The notes under the pieces were generated by a model. The model was given only the letters and a program-made list of their open reading frames with translations. It had not been told where the DNA came from and searched no databases. The translations under genes were made by a program, and so were the position numbers. Source: Gillisella vitis (GTDB lineage: Bacteria; Pseudomonadota; Alphaproteobacteria; Rhizobiales; Rhizobiaceae). From it: a stretch of 64,000 bases of DNA. Location: positions 248,001-312,000 of the forward strand of contig WPHV01000006.1 in assembly GCA_009744235.1 (NCBI GenBank). Reading direction: 5' to 3'. Numbering within the stretch: position 1 is the stretch's first letter; every line of letters begins with the position of its first letter. Below are positions 28,850 through 38,224 of the stretch, one piece after another.

Positions 28850-28931
28850 TCAGGGAAAAGTGGTGTCCGGTTTTCCCGAAAAGGCAAACGAAAACAACAG
28901 AATCGAGAGCCTGTCTGGTTCAAATTGAACT
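28850..28931. repeat. second mosaic repeat module, copy 1
   Basis: Begins TTTGTCAGGGAAAAG, includes TTTTCCCGAAAAGG and ends CTGTCTGGTTCAAATTGAAC, directly joined to the palindromic element at 28933. A related sequence lies at 41810-41887 with matching landmarks TCAGGAAAGC, TTTCTCGAAAAG and CTGTCCGGTTCAGGTTGAAC. The two are diverged but collinear. Confidence 0.6.
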
Positions 28932-28932
28932 A

Positions 28933-29038
28933 CTGCATAATTCTTTAAACCGGGATCGGTTTAAAGAGAAAATTATGCAGCAGATATAAAGCGCTAAAGC
29001 GGACCTTTGTGCGCCATATATGATGAGAAGCGCTGTAG
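28933..29038. repeat. mosaic palindromic repeat, copy B
   Basis: Module 1 (28933-28980) has arms CTGCATAATT/AATTATGCAG and inner arms TTTAAACCG/CGGTTTAAA; module 2 continues CAGATATAAAGCG and ends CGCTGTAG. Same order as copy A and the reverse of copy E. Together with the repeat at 28850 it fills most of the 305-base grpE-ptsN interval; no gene is seen there. Confidence 0.8.
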
Positions 29039-29148
29039 GCAGGTTTTCGAGCAAGGCCTGCCCCTTTTCTTTTACAGGAAAAAGAGAAAGCGCTGCGCAG
29101 TGATGCGCGGCGCTTTTTGTGTGAAACTATACGTTAAATGAAGAGCGG

Positions 29149-29613
29149 TCAGGCGGCGTTCGAGGCCTGGTCCTGGTTCAGGAAGGTATAGATGGCGGTG
29201 GCGCTGTCGCTGGCGCGCAGCTTGGCAACCAGGTCCTGATCGCGAAGCACGCGGGCGATGCGCGACAAGGCTTTCAAATGATCGGCACCGGCCCCTTCGG
29301 GTGCCAGAAGCAGGAAGACCAGATCGACGGGCTGCTCGTCCAGCGCTTCAAAATCGATTGGCGTTTCCAGGCGGGCGAAAACGCCTTGAATGGTGGAAAT
29401 GCTCGTCAGCTTGCCATGGGGAATGGCAATGCCATTGCCGACACCGGTGGAGCCGAGCTTTTCCCGTTGCAGGATGACGTCGAAGATTTCCCGCTCGGGA
29501 ATACCGATCAGTTTCGAGGCTTTGGCAGCCAGTTCCTGGAGAAGTTGTTTTTTGGAATTGACCCTGAGGACGGGCAATATCGCATCTTGCTGTAGCAAAT
29601 CTGCCAAGGCCAT
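29149..29613 (-). CDS. ptsN: nitrogen-regulatory PTS enzyme IIA (EIIA-Ntr)
   Basis: 154-residue phosphocarrier of the nitrogen-related PTS, which in rhizobia and relatives affects potassium transport, PHB and sigma-54-linked functions. The phosphorylated histidine is in VGNGIAIPHGKL, preceded by LQREKLGSTG. Last gene of the lptC-lptA-lptB-rpoN-hpf-ptsN series, 72 bases downstream of hpf. Confidence 0.96.
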   Translation of the reverse strand: MALADLLQQDAILPVLRVNSKKQLLQELAAKASKLIGIPEREIFDVILQREKLGSTGVGNGIAIPHGKLTSISTIQGVFARLETPIDFEALDEQPVDLVFLLLAPEGAGADHLKALSRIARVLRDQDLVAKLRASDSATAIYTFLNQDQASNAA

Positions 29614-29685
29614 TTCGAAAAATCCTTATACCCGCCGACACATGAAAAGGAAAGCGGTGGTCGGCCACCGCTTTCCGAGGGCGTG

Positions 29686-30252
29686 TCAGCCCTTGATTGC
29701 GGCGGAATCGATCCAGCCAATATTACCGTCATTGCGGCGATAGACAATGTTCAACTCGTCCTTGCCAGGGCTGCGGAACAGTACAATGGGCTCATCCGTC
29801 ATATCCAGCGCCATGACGGCGGTGGCGACAGACATGGTTTTGACCTTCTTGGTGCTTTCGGCCACGATGGTCGGGGCAAAATCCTCTGGCACATCCTCAT
29901 CTTCTTCAGAAACCGGGTCCATGACCGTGTAGCTGATTTCGAAGTTGTTGGTTGGGATATGGTGATCCTTCAGCTTGCGCTTGTAGCGCCGCAGGCGCTT
30001 TTCGATCCGCTCTGCGGCGGTGTCGAAGGCGACTTGCGGATCGACGGCAGTGCCGGTTGCATGCAGGTTTATACCGGTATCGAGGTGCAGGGCGCAGTCT
30101 GCGGAAAACCGCGAGGCTGATTTTGTCACCGTGACCTGACTGGAATACCCTCCGTCAAAGTATTTGCTTACGGCGTCAGTGATCTGGACTTCTATCCGTT
30201 GCCGGAAAGATTCGCCGATTTCCATATGTTTGCCGGTTACGCGTACACTCAT
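29686..30252 (-). CDS. hpf: ribosome hibernation promoting factor, long form
   Basis: 188 residues: an N-terminal S30Ae/YfiA domain (about 1-110, MSVRVTGKHMEIGESFRQRI, with the basic helix KRLRRYKRKLKDH) and a C-terminal dimerisation domain (about 130-188, with DMTDEPIVLFRSPGKDELNIVY split across it). Long forms build 100S ribosome dimers directly. AAGGGA lies upstream of the ATG. The rpoN-hpf order is conserved across proteobacteria. Confidence 0.95.
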   Translation of the reverse strand: MSVRVTGKHMEIGESFRQRIEVQITDAVSKYFDGGYSSQVTVTKSASRFSADCALHLDTGINLHATGTAVDPQVAFDTAAERIEKRLRRYKRKLKDHHIPTNNFEISYTVMDPVSEEDEDVPEDFAPTIVAESTKKVKTMSVATAVMALDMTDEPIVLFRSPGKDELNIVYRRNDGNIGWIDSAAIKG

Positions 30253-30586
30253 GGAGTTTCCCTTCTTATCGTGATTTGCAGGGGGAGTTTACGCCAAGCG
30301 CGGGGCGCATCCAAGCGTTTCCATAGTCCAAGATAAAAGCTCGGCCATATGCCGGGGCAATTTATCCTATCGGGCCGGGCCAAAGCGGAGCGTCTGTCCG
30401 TTCAGGCCTGGAACAACCCGCATGTCAAGGGCGGACTGGGGTGAAAAAATTGCGCAGGATAAGACTAAGTCTCTGATTTTGTACATGTCACTATCCCAAA
30501 ATCGTTCCCGTGTTTTGGCGGTATCCTCTAATTGGCGCGGGCGCCAATGTCAATGTTTTGTTAAGGATTATTGCAAAGAGCTGATC
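30253..30586. other. rpoN-hpf intergenic region
   Basis: 334 bases without a coding frame that I believe. The only clear structure is the palindrome at 30531-30548. The hpf promoter should be here, since the gap is too long for simple coupling to rpoN. Confidence 0.5.
30531..30548. promoter_or_regulatory. 18-bp perfect palindrome downstream of rpoN
   Basis: ATTGGCGC and GCGCCAAT flank a GG centre, 38 bases beyond the rpoN stop. There is no T run on either strand within ten bases, so it could be a transcript-end hairpin protecting the rpoN mRNA or an operator for hpf. Confidence 0.4.
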
Positions 30587-32176
30587 TCAGCCCGGGTTCC
30601 GCGCCAGGGCGCGCTTTTCCCGGCGCCTCTGGACGGAGGAGGCGATGTTCATTGCTTCGCGATATTTGGCAACCGTGCGGCGGGCAAGCTCGACGCCGCC
30701 GTTTTTCAGGCTTTCGACAATATCGTCGTCTGAGAGGATATTCTCAGGGCTTTCTTGAGCAATCAACATGCGGATACGATGACGAACGGCCTCAGCCGAA
30801 TGGCTGTCTCCGCCTTCTGCCGAGCCAATGGAGACGCTGAAGAAATATTTCAGCTCGAACAGCCCACGTGGTGTCAGCATATATTTGTTGGATGTGACGC
30901 GGCTGACGGTGGACTCGTGCATTTTGATGGCGTCGGCCACCGTCTTCAGGTTCAGCGGACGCAAATGATCGACCCCATGGCGCAGGAAGGCGTCCTGCTG
31001 GCGAATGATTTCGGTCGCCACCTTCATGATGGTTTTGGCGCGCTGATCGAGGCTGCGGGTCAGCCAATTGGCGGTTTGCAGGCAATCCGTCAAAAAGGCC
31101 TGCTCGCCCTCGGCCTTGCTCTGCCCGGTCTTGCCATTGCCGTTTTGGCCATTGGCAGTCTTCATGGCGCCTTCTCGCAGGCTGCTGCGGCGGATCTCGG
31201 TGAAATAGGCATTGTTGACCAGCACGCGCGGCAGGGTTTCCGCATTCAACTCCACCAGCCAGCCACCTTCGAGCGAGGGCGCCACCAGAATATCGGGCAC
31301 GACTGTTTCCAGTGCATCGGTTTCGAAACCAGCGCCGGGCTTGGGATTAAGCTTGCGGATTTCGGCCAGCATATCGAGCAGGTCTTCCTCATCCACGCCG
31401 CATAACCGCTTCAGGCTCGCAAAGTCACGCTTTGCCAGATAATCCAGATTGCCGATCAATGCGGCCATGGCCGGATCCAGCCGGTCGCGCTGGCGCAGTT
31501 GAATGGCCAGGCATTCGCCAAGATTGCGCGCAAACAGGCCGGCGGGCTCCATGGTCTGAAGGGCTGCCAGAATCCGTTCCATATCGTCTCGGGACGCCCC
31601 CATCTGCTTGGCGACCTCATCCAGGTCGGCACGCAGATATCCGGCCTCGTCCAGCTGGTCGATCAGGGCCAGCGCAATCATCCGATCCGATGCGGACGAG
31701 AGCACAAAAGGCAATTGCTGGCCGAGGTGGTCGCGCAGCGAGACCTTGCCAGCGACGAAATCATCCAGGTCATAGCCCTCGCCATCTCCCTGGGCGCCGG
31801 GCATCGATTTCCACTGGCCGAGCATTTCGGGTGCATCGGTCTTCGGGTTGGCGCCATCATCGGAAAAGGCTGTGCCGAAATTGGCGTCCAGCCGCTCGTT
31901 CAGATCGCCATCGCCACCATGTTCATACCAGTCACTCTGCAATGTATCGGAGGGGGCTGGTGCTGGCGGGGCTTCGCTATCCGTGCCTGGTTCGCTGCTG
32001 CCTGTTCCTTCGTCATTTGGCGCAAATTCAAGCAGTGGATTCTTCTCGACCTCTTGCGCAATGAATTGCACAAGCTCGAAATGGGTCATTTGGAGCAGCT
32101 GAATCGATTGCATCAGCTGCGGCGTCATCACCAGCGACTGGTTTTGGCGAAGGAAAAGATTGGCTGATAGGGCCAT
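30587..32176 (-). CDS. rpoN: RNA polymerase sigma-54 factor
   Basis: 529 residues. The N-terminal glutamine/leucine-rich activator-interaction region is MALSANLFLRQNQSLVMTPQ, followed by LMQSIQLLQMTHFELVQFI; an acidic region II follows (about 55-110); the core-binding and DNA-binding regions include HESTVSRVTSNKYM; the diagnostic RpoN box near the C-terminus is ARRTVAKYREAMNI. Needed for nitrogen and C4-dicarboxylate genes with enhancer-binding proteins. Placed downstream of lptB. Confidence 0.97.
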   Translation of the reverse strand: MALSANLFLRQNQSLVMTPQLMQSIQLLQMTHFELVQFIAQEVEKNPLLEFAPNDEGTGSSEPGTDSEAPPAPAPSDTLQSDWYEHGGDGDLNERLDANFGTAFSDDGANPKTDAPEMLGQWKSMPGAQGDGEGYDLDDFVAGKVSLRDHLGQQLPFVLSSASDRMIALALIDQLDEAGYLRADLDEVAKQMGASRDDMERILAALQTMEPAGLFARNLGECLAIQLRQRDRLDPAMAALIGNLDYLAKRDFASLKRLCGVDEEDLLDMLAEIRKLNPKPGAGFETDALETVVPDILVAPSLEGGWLVELNAETLPRVLVNNAYFTEIRRSSLREGAMKTANGQNGNGKTGQSKAEGEQAFLTDCLQTANWLTRSLDQRAKTIMKVATEIIRQQDAFLRHGVDHLRPLNLKTVADAIKMHESTVSRVTSNKYMLTPRGLFELKYFFSVSIGSAEGGDSHSAEAVRHRIRMLIAQESPENILSDDDIVESLKNGGVELARRTVAKYREAMNIASSVQRRREKRALARNPG

Positions 32177-32384
32177 GGCGGACGAAAAACTCCCCTACTA
32201 TTCCCTCTCGGACCCCTTTTGTTCCTGTTTTGGATTTTCCGAAGTTCCAAGTGGCCCAAAAATTGCTTTTTTATAAGGTTTGGTCAAGCCGCAGAGCGGC
32301 TTCCGACGCAAATAACCTGAAAACGCGAGGCTCTTTGCGGCACAGATGCCGTTTTCAATACGGCATCCCATCGAATTGCGCGTA

Positions 32385-33191
32385 TTAGAGGCTGAATTTC
32401 TCGCCAAGATAGAGGCGTCGTACATCGGGATTGTTGACGATGTCGTCGGCCCGCCCGTGCGTCAGCACTTCACCGGCGTGGATGATATAGGCACGGTCGA
32501 TCAGTCCGAGCGTTTCTCGAACGTTATGATCGGTGATCAGCACACCGATCCCGCGTGCCGTCAGATGCCGCACGAGGTTCTGGATATCAGACACGGAAAT
32601 CGGGTCGACACCGGCGAAAGGCTCATCCAGAAGCATGAAGGTCGGATCGGTTGCCAGTGCCCGGGCGATTTCCAGGCGCCGCCGTTCGCCGCCCGACAAG
32701 GAGACGGCTGCCGCCTTGCGCAGTTTCTCGATGTTGAATTCGGCAAGCAGCTCGTTCAGCTTCTGCTCGCGCTTGGTCTTGTCGCTCTCGTGCAGTTCCA
32801 GAACGGCGCGGATATTGTCCTCGACCGACAGGCCCCGGAAAATCGAGGCTTCCTGCGGCAGATAGCCGACGCCCAGCCGTGAGCGGCGGTACATCGGCAT
32901 CGAGGTCACGTCATTGCCGTTAATGGCGATCGTGCCCATATCCACCGGCACGAGGCCGGTGATCATGTAGAAACAGGTGGTCTTGCCTGCGCCATTTGGC
33001 CCGAGAAGGCCGACAGCCTCGCCCCTGCGCACGACGAGCGATGCGCCATTGACCACGCGGCGGGTATTATAGGTTTTCGTCAGCCCATGGGCGATCAGCG
33101 TACCTTCGTACCTGTTCTTCTCGCGTGCTGCGTCTGATGGCGCGGCGGCATTCGCGTCCTGTTGCTTGGATGTCAAACCGGGAACTTTCAC
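32385..33191 (-). CDS. lptB: LPS export ABC transporter ATP-binding protein LptB
   Basis: Cytosolic ATPase that powers LPS extraction with LptFG. Walker A LLGPNGAGKTTC, Q-loop with GYLPQEASIFRG, signature LSGGERRRLEIARAL, Walker B FMLLDEPFAGVD and the switch histidine in VLITDHNV are all present. I suggest the GTG at 33191 (VKVPGLTS, about 268 residues), 14 bases after the lptA stop; an ATG at 33260 would overlap lptA by 55 bases. The first 35 residues are variable, so the start is uncertain. Confidence 0.92.
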   Translation of the reverse strand: MKVPGLTSKQQDANAAAPSDAAREKNRYEGTLIAHGLTKTYNTRRVVNGASLVVRRGEAVGLLGPNGAGKTTCFYMITGLVPVDMGTIAINGNDVTSMPMYRRSRLGVGYLPQEASIFRGLSVEDNIRAVLELHESDKTKREQKLNELLAEFNIEKLRKAAAVSLSGGERRRLEIARALATDPTFMLLDEPFAGVDPISVSDIQNLVRHLTARGIGVLITDHNVRETLGLIDRAYIIHAGEVLTHGRADDIVNNPDVRRLYLGEKFSL

Positions 33192-33205
33192 GTCTGCGTT
33201 CGCAA

Positions 33206-33769
33206 TCAGGGTTTCTGCTTGGACTTGGGATCCAGCTGGATTTGCACGCGCTTGCCACAACTGTCGAGCTTGGCTTCGCCCGTCGTCATATGGACGGTGA
33301 GCTTGCAGCCGACGAACACATTGCCGCCTTCCGACAGCACGACCTTGTCGCCATCCAGCGTAAAGATCTGGGTGTTCATGTCGAAATGGCCCTTGTCGGC
33401 CGTGGCCTGCTGGGTTTCGGTATTGAGAATGACGTTATCGGCCACATCGATCGTGTCGATCTTGGCGTCGCCGCTGGTCACAGCCGCGCCCTGGCCCTTG
33501 TATTTCACCACCATCGTGCCGGAACGCATCGTGGTGGTGCCCTGAACCACCTTCACATTGCCGTTGAAATTGGCTTTGTTCTCTTGCTGATGCACTTCCA
33601 ATGCATCGCTTTCGATCTGGATCGGCTTGTCGCCGGACAGTTTCAGACTGTTCATGTTGCTGGTAGCGGACTGGGCAAACGCGCCGGTTGCGGCTGCGGT
33701 CGCGACAAGGCCTGCGGTCAGCGTGGCGCAAGCAACGCGGAAGGAAAGGCGACGGTGGCTGTGCGTCAT
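33206..33769 (-). CDS. lptA: LPS periplasmic bridge protein LptA
   Basis: 187 residues with a signal peptide (basic start, then ATLTAGLVATAAATGAFAQS with a likely cut after AFA) and an OstA/LptA beta-jellyroll domain: KPIQIESDALEVHQQENKA and repeated short strand patterns to the C-terminus. It should form the periplasmic bridge that carries LPS from LptC to LptD. Begins nine bases after the lptC stop. Confidence 0.92.
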   Translation of the reverse strand: MTHSHRRLSFRVACATLTAGLVATAAATGAFAQSATSNMNSLKLSGDKPIQIESDALEVHQQENKANFNGNVKVVQGTTTMRSGTMVVKYKGQGAAVTSGDAKIDTIDVADNVILNTETQQATADKGHFDMNTQIFTLDGDKVVLSEGGNVFVGCKLTVHMTTGEAKLDSCGKRVQIQLDPKSKQKP

Positions 33770-33778
33770 GATCTGTTC

Positions 33779-34444
33779 TCAGTTGCCCGGTTTCTGCAGG
33801 GCGGTCGGTGCGATATTCAATCGGACCGCGCCCGTCAGCGTGATTGTCTGTCCCTTATCGGTCATATCCATCGACTGTGCAACGATTGATGACTCTTTCG
33901 TCTTGATGGAGACCGGTTGATTTGTCTTAAGCTTTCCCGCTTTCACGTCAAGATCGGCGGATTGAAACTCTGCGTCCACACCGCTGGAGAGATGGATCGT
34001 GAAGGGTCTGTCCAGCACCATCTTGTCGGAAGAGCGGTCATAGGTGCCCCTTTGTGCCTTGATATCGGCGGAGGTGTCATCATTGACCGGCATGGTCGCT
34101 GTAATCGTTTCCAGCGTGATGAGGTTGGGGTTCTTGATATCTTGCAGCGCCCGCACGGCATTCATCGAATAGGGCGCGCCGTTTGAATTGCGTCCGGATA
34201 TGGCTGGCTTGGCCATGACGACCTTGCCATCCTCGATCTTGGCGCCCTCGATCTTGATGTTGTCGGGCAGGTAAGCCCTGACGACGGAGACAGCAACAAA
34301 GCCAAGCGAGAGCACGACCGCTAAAGCCGGCAAGGCGATGCGCAGCCGCCTGACTCGATGCGAGTGACCGACCGCCTTGCGATAGGAGGTATCGGGGGCA
34401 GGTGGGCGCGGCTCTAGGGCACCTTTATCTAAACGCTTGAGCAT
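33779..34444 (-). CDS. lptC: LPS export protein LptC
   Basis: About 221 residues from ATG 34444 (MLKRLDKGALEPRP); the frame is open to a TTG at 34519, and neither start has a strong ribosome site. One membrane anchor (IALPALAVVLSLGFVAVSVV) precedes a periplasmic LptC/YrbK-type domain. It receives LPS from LptFG and hands it to LptA. First gene of the lptC-lptA-lptB-rpoN-hpf-ptsN series and divergent from ihfB. Confidence 0.88.
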   Translation of the reverse strand: MLKRLDKGALEPRPPAPDTSYRKAVGHSHRVRRLRIALPALAVVLSLGFVAVSVVRAYLPDNIKIEGAKIEDGKVVMAKPAISGRNSNGAPYSMNAVRALQDIKNPNLITLETITATMPVNDDTSADIKAQRGTYDRSSDKMVLDRPFTIHLSSGVDAEFQSADLDVKAGKLKTNQPVSIKTKESSIVAQSMDMTDKGQTITLTGAVRLNIAPTALQKPGN

Positions 34445-34519
34445 GCTCGATAATCCGTAGAGCCGATCGGTTATTTTGTCACCCGTCTTCCGGGTGAACC
34501 GCTTCCAGCTACCATTCAA

Positions 34520-34912
34520 GACAGTTACTGGCTGGAAATATGGATTTTTTCAAGTCTGTTACAAGCTTTCCGCCTGCGGCTTTTTGTGGGGGAGCGGTGC
34601 TATCCCTCGTCTTTTGTCAATGCTCGACCCGCAGCAGACTGCGTGCCACTATCTGTCTCGTGCATGCTGGATGCTATGATGACAGGTTATTTTTCGGTTG
34701 TATTTGTCGATTTTACAATCCGAATTGACTCGCATTGGACCGTGGATATGAAATCGTCAGCGACATGTGGGCTTAAGCGATTGATTAATCCAATTTTTTA
34801 TGGTGTTTTACACCCCGAACAAGCTGGCGGTCATTGCTCTGCCGCTTTTACGGCGGGCTGGGGCCCGCGAACTGATTATCAGTGAACTGTCTAGACCGAA
34901 CAGGGGGTTAAC
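34520..34912. other. lptC-ihfB divergent intergenic region
   Basis: About 390 bases without a credible gene, the right half noticeably A+T-rich (GATTGATTAATCCAATTTTT near 34780). It must hold the promoters of both directions. In related genomes sppA often precedes ihfB; no remnant of it is visible here. Confidence 0.5.
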
Positions 34913-35224
34913 GTGATCAAATCCGAGCTGGTGCAAATCGTTGCGGCCCGCAATCCGCATCTTTATCACCGCGACGTGGAAAACATCGTCAACGCCGTTC
35001 TGGATGAAATCACCGATGCGCTCGCGTCCGGCAATCGTGTCGAATTGCGGGGCTTCGGCGCTTTTTCGGTGAAAAACCGCCCGTCGCGGACCGGACGCAA
35101 TCCCCGCACGGGGGATACGGTTTTCGTCGAGGAAAAATGGGTGCCGTTTTTCAAGACCGGCAAGGAATTGCGCGAGCGCCTCAATCCCGGCATGGACGAC
35201 GAGGATGACGGCGACGCCGACTGA
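34913..35224 (+). CDS. ihfB: integration host factor subunit beta
   Basis: 103 residues, GTG start at 34913 after AGGGGGTTAAC. The HU/IHF fold is clear: [17 protein letters not shown], then [20 protein letters not shown] and NPRTGD with the intercalating proline arm. An acidic tail ([10 protein letters not shown]) extends beyond the E. coli protein, as in other rhizobia. Bends DNA, for example at sigma-54 promoters, replication and recombination sites. Confidence 0.96.
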
Positions 35225-35458
35225 TCGGATCTTCAGTCGTTCGGCGTTGCATTCCGGCGTGTCGTGACCCTGCAAATGATATCGGGCGAATTATCCGGGT
35301 CGGCCTTGCATGAGCCCGGCCCCTTTCCATATGATGACGCAATTCGTGGTGAAGAGGCCGTTAGACTGTGAGTTGCAGGGTTGTCGGTTTTTTGTCGTGA
35401 TGACAGTAATCGGCAACGTTAAAACCCGGCTGCGGCAAGATCCGGCAGGAGATGCGTG

Positions 35459-35809
35459 ATGGTGGTCAAAAAGATTTTCAATATCGTCATTCTGGTGCCG
35501 TTGGCGGTGGTGCTGATCGTGCTGTGTGTCGCCAATCGGCAATGGGTAACGCTGGCGCTCAATCCATTCCGCCCTGATGATCAGATGCTGTCGGCAGGCG
35601 CGCCCTTCTTCGTCTTCCTGCTGATCACTTTTTTGCTTGGCGCCTTGGCAGGCAGTTTTGCCACTTGGCTGACCCAGGGCAAGCACCGCAAGCGCGCCCG
35701 GCATGAGGCACGTGCTGCGGTAAAATGGCGTGGCGAGGCCGATCAGCAGAAGAAGCGAGCCGAGCAGATCGCGGCATCCGGTCACGTGAGCCAGTTGCCA
35801 TCGCCTTGA
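35459..35809 (+). CDS. LapA-domain (DUF1049) inner-membrane protein
   Basis: 116 residues from ATG 35459, with AGGAG seven bases upstream; a GTG one codon earlier is less well spaced. Two hydrophobic helices (IFNIVILVPLAVVLIVLCVA and FFVFLLITFLLGALAGSF) with NRQWVTLALNPF between, then a basic coiled tail (KHRKRARHEARAAVKWRGE). LapA (YciS) helps regulate LPS assembly in E. coli; function here is by family only. The ihfB-lapA order is typical of rhizobia. Confidence 0.85.
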   Translation: MVVKKIFNIVILVPLAVVLIVLCVANRQWVTLALNPFRPDDQMLSAGAPFFVFLLITFLLGALAGSFATWLTQGKHRKRARHEARAAVKWRGEADQQKKRAEQIAASGHVSQLPSP

Positions 35810-36113
35810 CGGTTGCCGGAACTTAAGCTGCTCGCTACCCTTTTCTCCGCGGCGTTTGAATGATAAAGGCCCGCTGCCTTGGCCACGCAGGATTTATGTT
35901 TTCGATTTTGAGCATAATTTGCGCGGGCAACCTACCGCATAATTCCTTGGATCGGACCCGATGTGAGGAATTATGACTATAGCCAATACCATGCCTGAAC
36001 CGGAGACGGCCAGGAGACCATGCCGTCGTTATGAAGCGTTACCATAGAACCGGGCGTGCAATTGTAAGCTCGTCGTGGGTTCAGGGCGCTGTCATCGGAA
36101 AGCCGAGCCGATT
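35810..36113. other. intergenic region with degraded repeat
   Basis: 304 bases between lapA and the RNA methyltransferase. It contains a partial palindromic element at 35932-35975 and nothing else that I can recognise. In many rhizobia trpF follows lapA; it is not here. Confidence 0.5.
35932..35975. repeat. mosaic palindromic repeat, degraded copy C (module 1 only)
   Basis: CTACCGCATAATTCCTTGG pairs with GTGAGGAATTATG across the centre GGATCGGACCCGAT. It matches module 1 of copies A, B and E; module 2 is missing. Confidence 0.65.
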
Positions 36114-37331
36114 GTGAAAGACAAATCCCGCCGACCACCCAGCAAGAGCGCTCCCGGCACGGCGTCCGCCGGCAAGGGGCGTTCTTCCTCTCGCCCCGCC
36201 GCATCTCTCCCAGCCAAGTCTCAGCCCGATCGCAATGGGGGAAGCCCTTATCGTGGTACCGGGCAAAAACCGGTGCGCAGCCAGGCAGGCGCAGATGCTA
36301 GGGAAACGGCAAGGGTTTCCGCACCATCGCCCCGCATGGAAAAAGATCCTGTGCAGGATTCGGCAACACCCGCCAATGCGCCATTGGCGCTTCGCCCAGG
36401 CCCGCTGCCCCGCGAGAAGCTGCCGCTCATTCTGGAATCGATGGGGGCTGGCGATTTTCACCTGATCGACAGTGGTCATGGTCTGAAACTCGAACAATAC
36501 GGCCCCTATCGGATCGTGCGCCCCGAAGCACAGGCTCTCTGGCCGCCGGGCCTTGCTCCGCATGTCTGGGAAAAAGCCGATGCGGTGTTTTCCGGCGATA
36601 CCGACGAGGATGGCATGGGCCGCTGGCGCTTTCCCCGCGAGGCGCTGGGCGAAACCTGGCCGCTTTCGCTGTTGGGCGTCGATTTTCTCGGGCGCTTCAC
36701 GTCCTTTCGCCATGTCGGCGTCTTTCCCGAACAGATCGCCCATTGGACCTGGATGAAAGACCGGGTTGAGAAAGCAAAGATCGCGAACGCAGAGCGGCCA
36801 TTGAGAGTGCTCAATCTTTTCGGCTATACCGGCGTGGCCTCACTGGTTGCGGCGGCTGCTGGTGCGGAAGTCACCCATGTGGATGCATCGAAGAAGGCAA
36901 TCGGTTGGGCGCGGGAAAACCAGGCGCTCAGCCGTCTCGACCGGGCTCCGATCCGCTGGATCTGCGATGACGCAATGAAATTTATCCAGCGGGAAGAGCG
37001 GCGCGGCAGCCAGTATGACATCATCCTCACCGACCCGCCAAAATTTGGCCGAGGTCCGAATGGCGAGGTCTGGCATCTGTTCGAGCATTTGCCGCTGATG
37101 CTGTCGCTGTGCCGGGAAATCCTGTCGCCCAAGGCCGAAGGCCTGGTGCTGACGGCCTATTCAATCCGCGCCAGCTTCTACGCTATCCATGAATTGATGC
37201 GCGAGACCATGCGCGGCAAGGGCGGTCTGGTCGAATCCGGCGAACTGGTCCTGCGTGAGGCAGGTCTGGATGGCAAGACACCTGGGCGGGCCTTGTCCAC
37301 GTCGCTGTTCAGCAGATGGGTTCCAAAATGA
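36114..37331 (+). CDS. SAM-dependent rRNA methyltransferase (RlmI-like)
   Basis: About 405 residues if GTG 36114 (VKDKSRRPP) is the start; an ATG at 36075 would add 13 residues of weak sequence. The first 90 residues are basic, proline/serine-rich and probably disordered. The catalytic part has LNLFGYTGVASLVAAAAGA (SAM motif I), HVDASKKAIGWARENQ and the DPPKFGRGP motif of cytosine/adenine RNA methyltransferases. First gene of a tightly coupled three-gene operon. Confidence 0.85.
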   Translation: MKDKSRRPPSKSAPGTASAGKGRSSSRPAASLPAKSQPDRNGGSPYRGTGQKPVRSQAGADARETARVSAPSPRMEKDPVQDSATPANAPLALRPGPLPREKLPLILESMGAGDFHLIDSGHGLKLEQYGPYRIVRPEAQALWPPGLAPHVWEKADAVFSGDTDEDGMGRWRFPREALGETWPLSLLGVDFLGRFTSFRHVGVFPEQIAHWTWMKDRVEKAKIANAERPLRVLNLFGYTGVASLVAAAAGAEVTHVDASKKAIGWARENQALSRLDRAPIRWICDDAMKFIQREERRGSQYDIILTDPPKFGRGPNGEVWHLFEHLPLMLSLCREILSPKAEGLVLTAYSIRASFYAIHELMRETMRGKGGLVESGELVLREAGLDGKTPGRALSTSLFSRWVPK

Positions 37332-38224
37332 GTAACGGGTTCAAGGATGGCGCTTCCGGTTTTGCGGCTAGCTCCGCGGAAAGAGGCGTGCAGGGCAAGG
37401 TTGGGCAGGTGAAGGAAGTCACCAGCCTCGCCAATCCGATCGTCAAGGATATCAAGGCGCTTTCCCAGAAAAAGACCCGCGACGAGACGCGGACGTTTCT
37501 GGCCGAAGGCCTGAAGCTGGTGATCGATGCGGTGGAGCTCGGCTGGAGCCTGCGCTACCTGATCTATTCCAAGGCTGCCAAGGGCAAGCCGCAGGTGGAA
37601 CGGATCGCGGCGCGCACCGTTGCCCATGGCGGCATGGTGCTGGAGGTCAGCGAAAAGGTCATGGCCTCCATTACCCGCAAAGACAATCCGCAAATGGTGG
37701 CGGGTGTGTTCGATCAGCGCTGGAAGGCGCTGAAGGATGTCAGCCTGACGGAGCGGGAAACCTGGGTGGCGCTCGACCGGGTGCGCGATCCCGGCAATCT
37801 CGGCACGATTATCCGCACTGCCGATGCAGCGGGTGCCTCTGGTGTCATGCTGATTGGTGACAGCACCGATCCCTTCGCCATGGAGACGGTGCGTGCTACG
37901 ATGGGGTCGATTTTCGCGCTGCCGCTGGTCAAGACCACCGTTGCTGATTTTCTCGGCTGGAAGACCAAGGCTGGCGTCAGCGTCGTCGCCACCCATCTGG
38001 CTGGCGCGGTGGATTACCGTACCGTGGATTACAAGCGCCGCCCGGTCGTGGTGCTGATGGGCAATGAGCAATCCGGCCTGCCGGAGGAATTGGCCAGCCG
38101 GGCCGATATGCTGGCGCGCATCCCCCAGGCCGGATTGGCCGATTCCCTCAATCTCGCTGTGGCGACTGGCGTCATGCTGTTTGAAGCCCGTCGCCATCTT
38201 CTCACCCTCGACGAGGCCAAATGA
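37328..38224 (+). CDS. TrmH/SpoU-family RNA 2'-O-methyltransferase
   Basis: 298 residues; the ATG at 37328 overlaps the preceding stop as ATGA. The SPOUT knot motifs are [19 protein letters not shown] (motif 1), [15 protein letters not shown] (motif 2) and [17 protein letters not shown] (motif 3). An N-terminal substrate-binding domain has [13 protein letters not shown]. Likely modifies 23S rRNA or tRNA; the exact target is not determined. Coupled to lspA. Confidence 0.92.
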   Translation: MSNGFKDGASGFAASSAERGVQGKVGQVKEVTSLANPIVKDIKALSQKKTRDETRTFLAEGLKLVIDAVELGWSLRYLIYSKAAKGKPQVERIAARTVAHGGMVLEVSEKVMASITRKDNPQMVAGVFDQRWKALKDVSLTERETWVALDRVRDPGNLGTIIRTADAAGASGVMLIGDSTDPFAMETVRATMGSIFALPLVKTTVADFLGWKTKAGVSVVATHLAGAVDYRTVDYKRRPVVVLMGNEQSGLPEELASRADMLARIPQAGLADSLNLAVATGVMLFEARRHLLTLDEAK

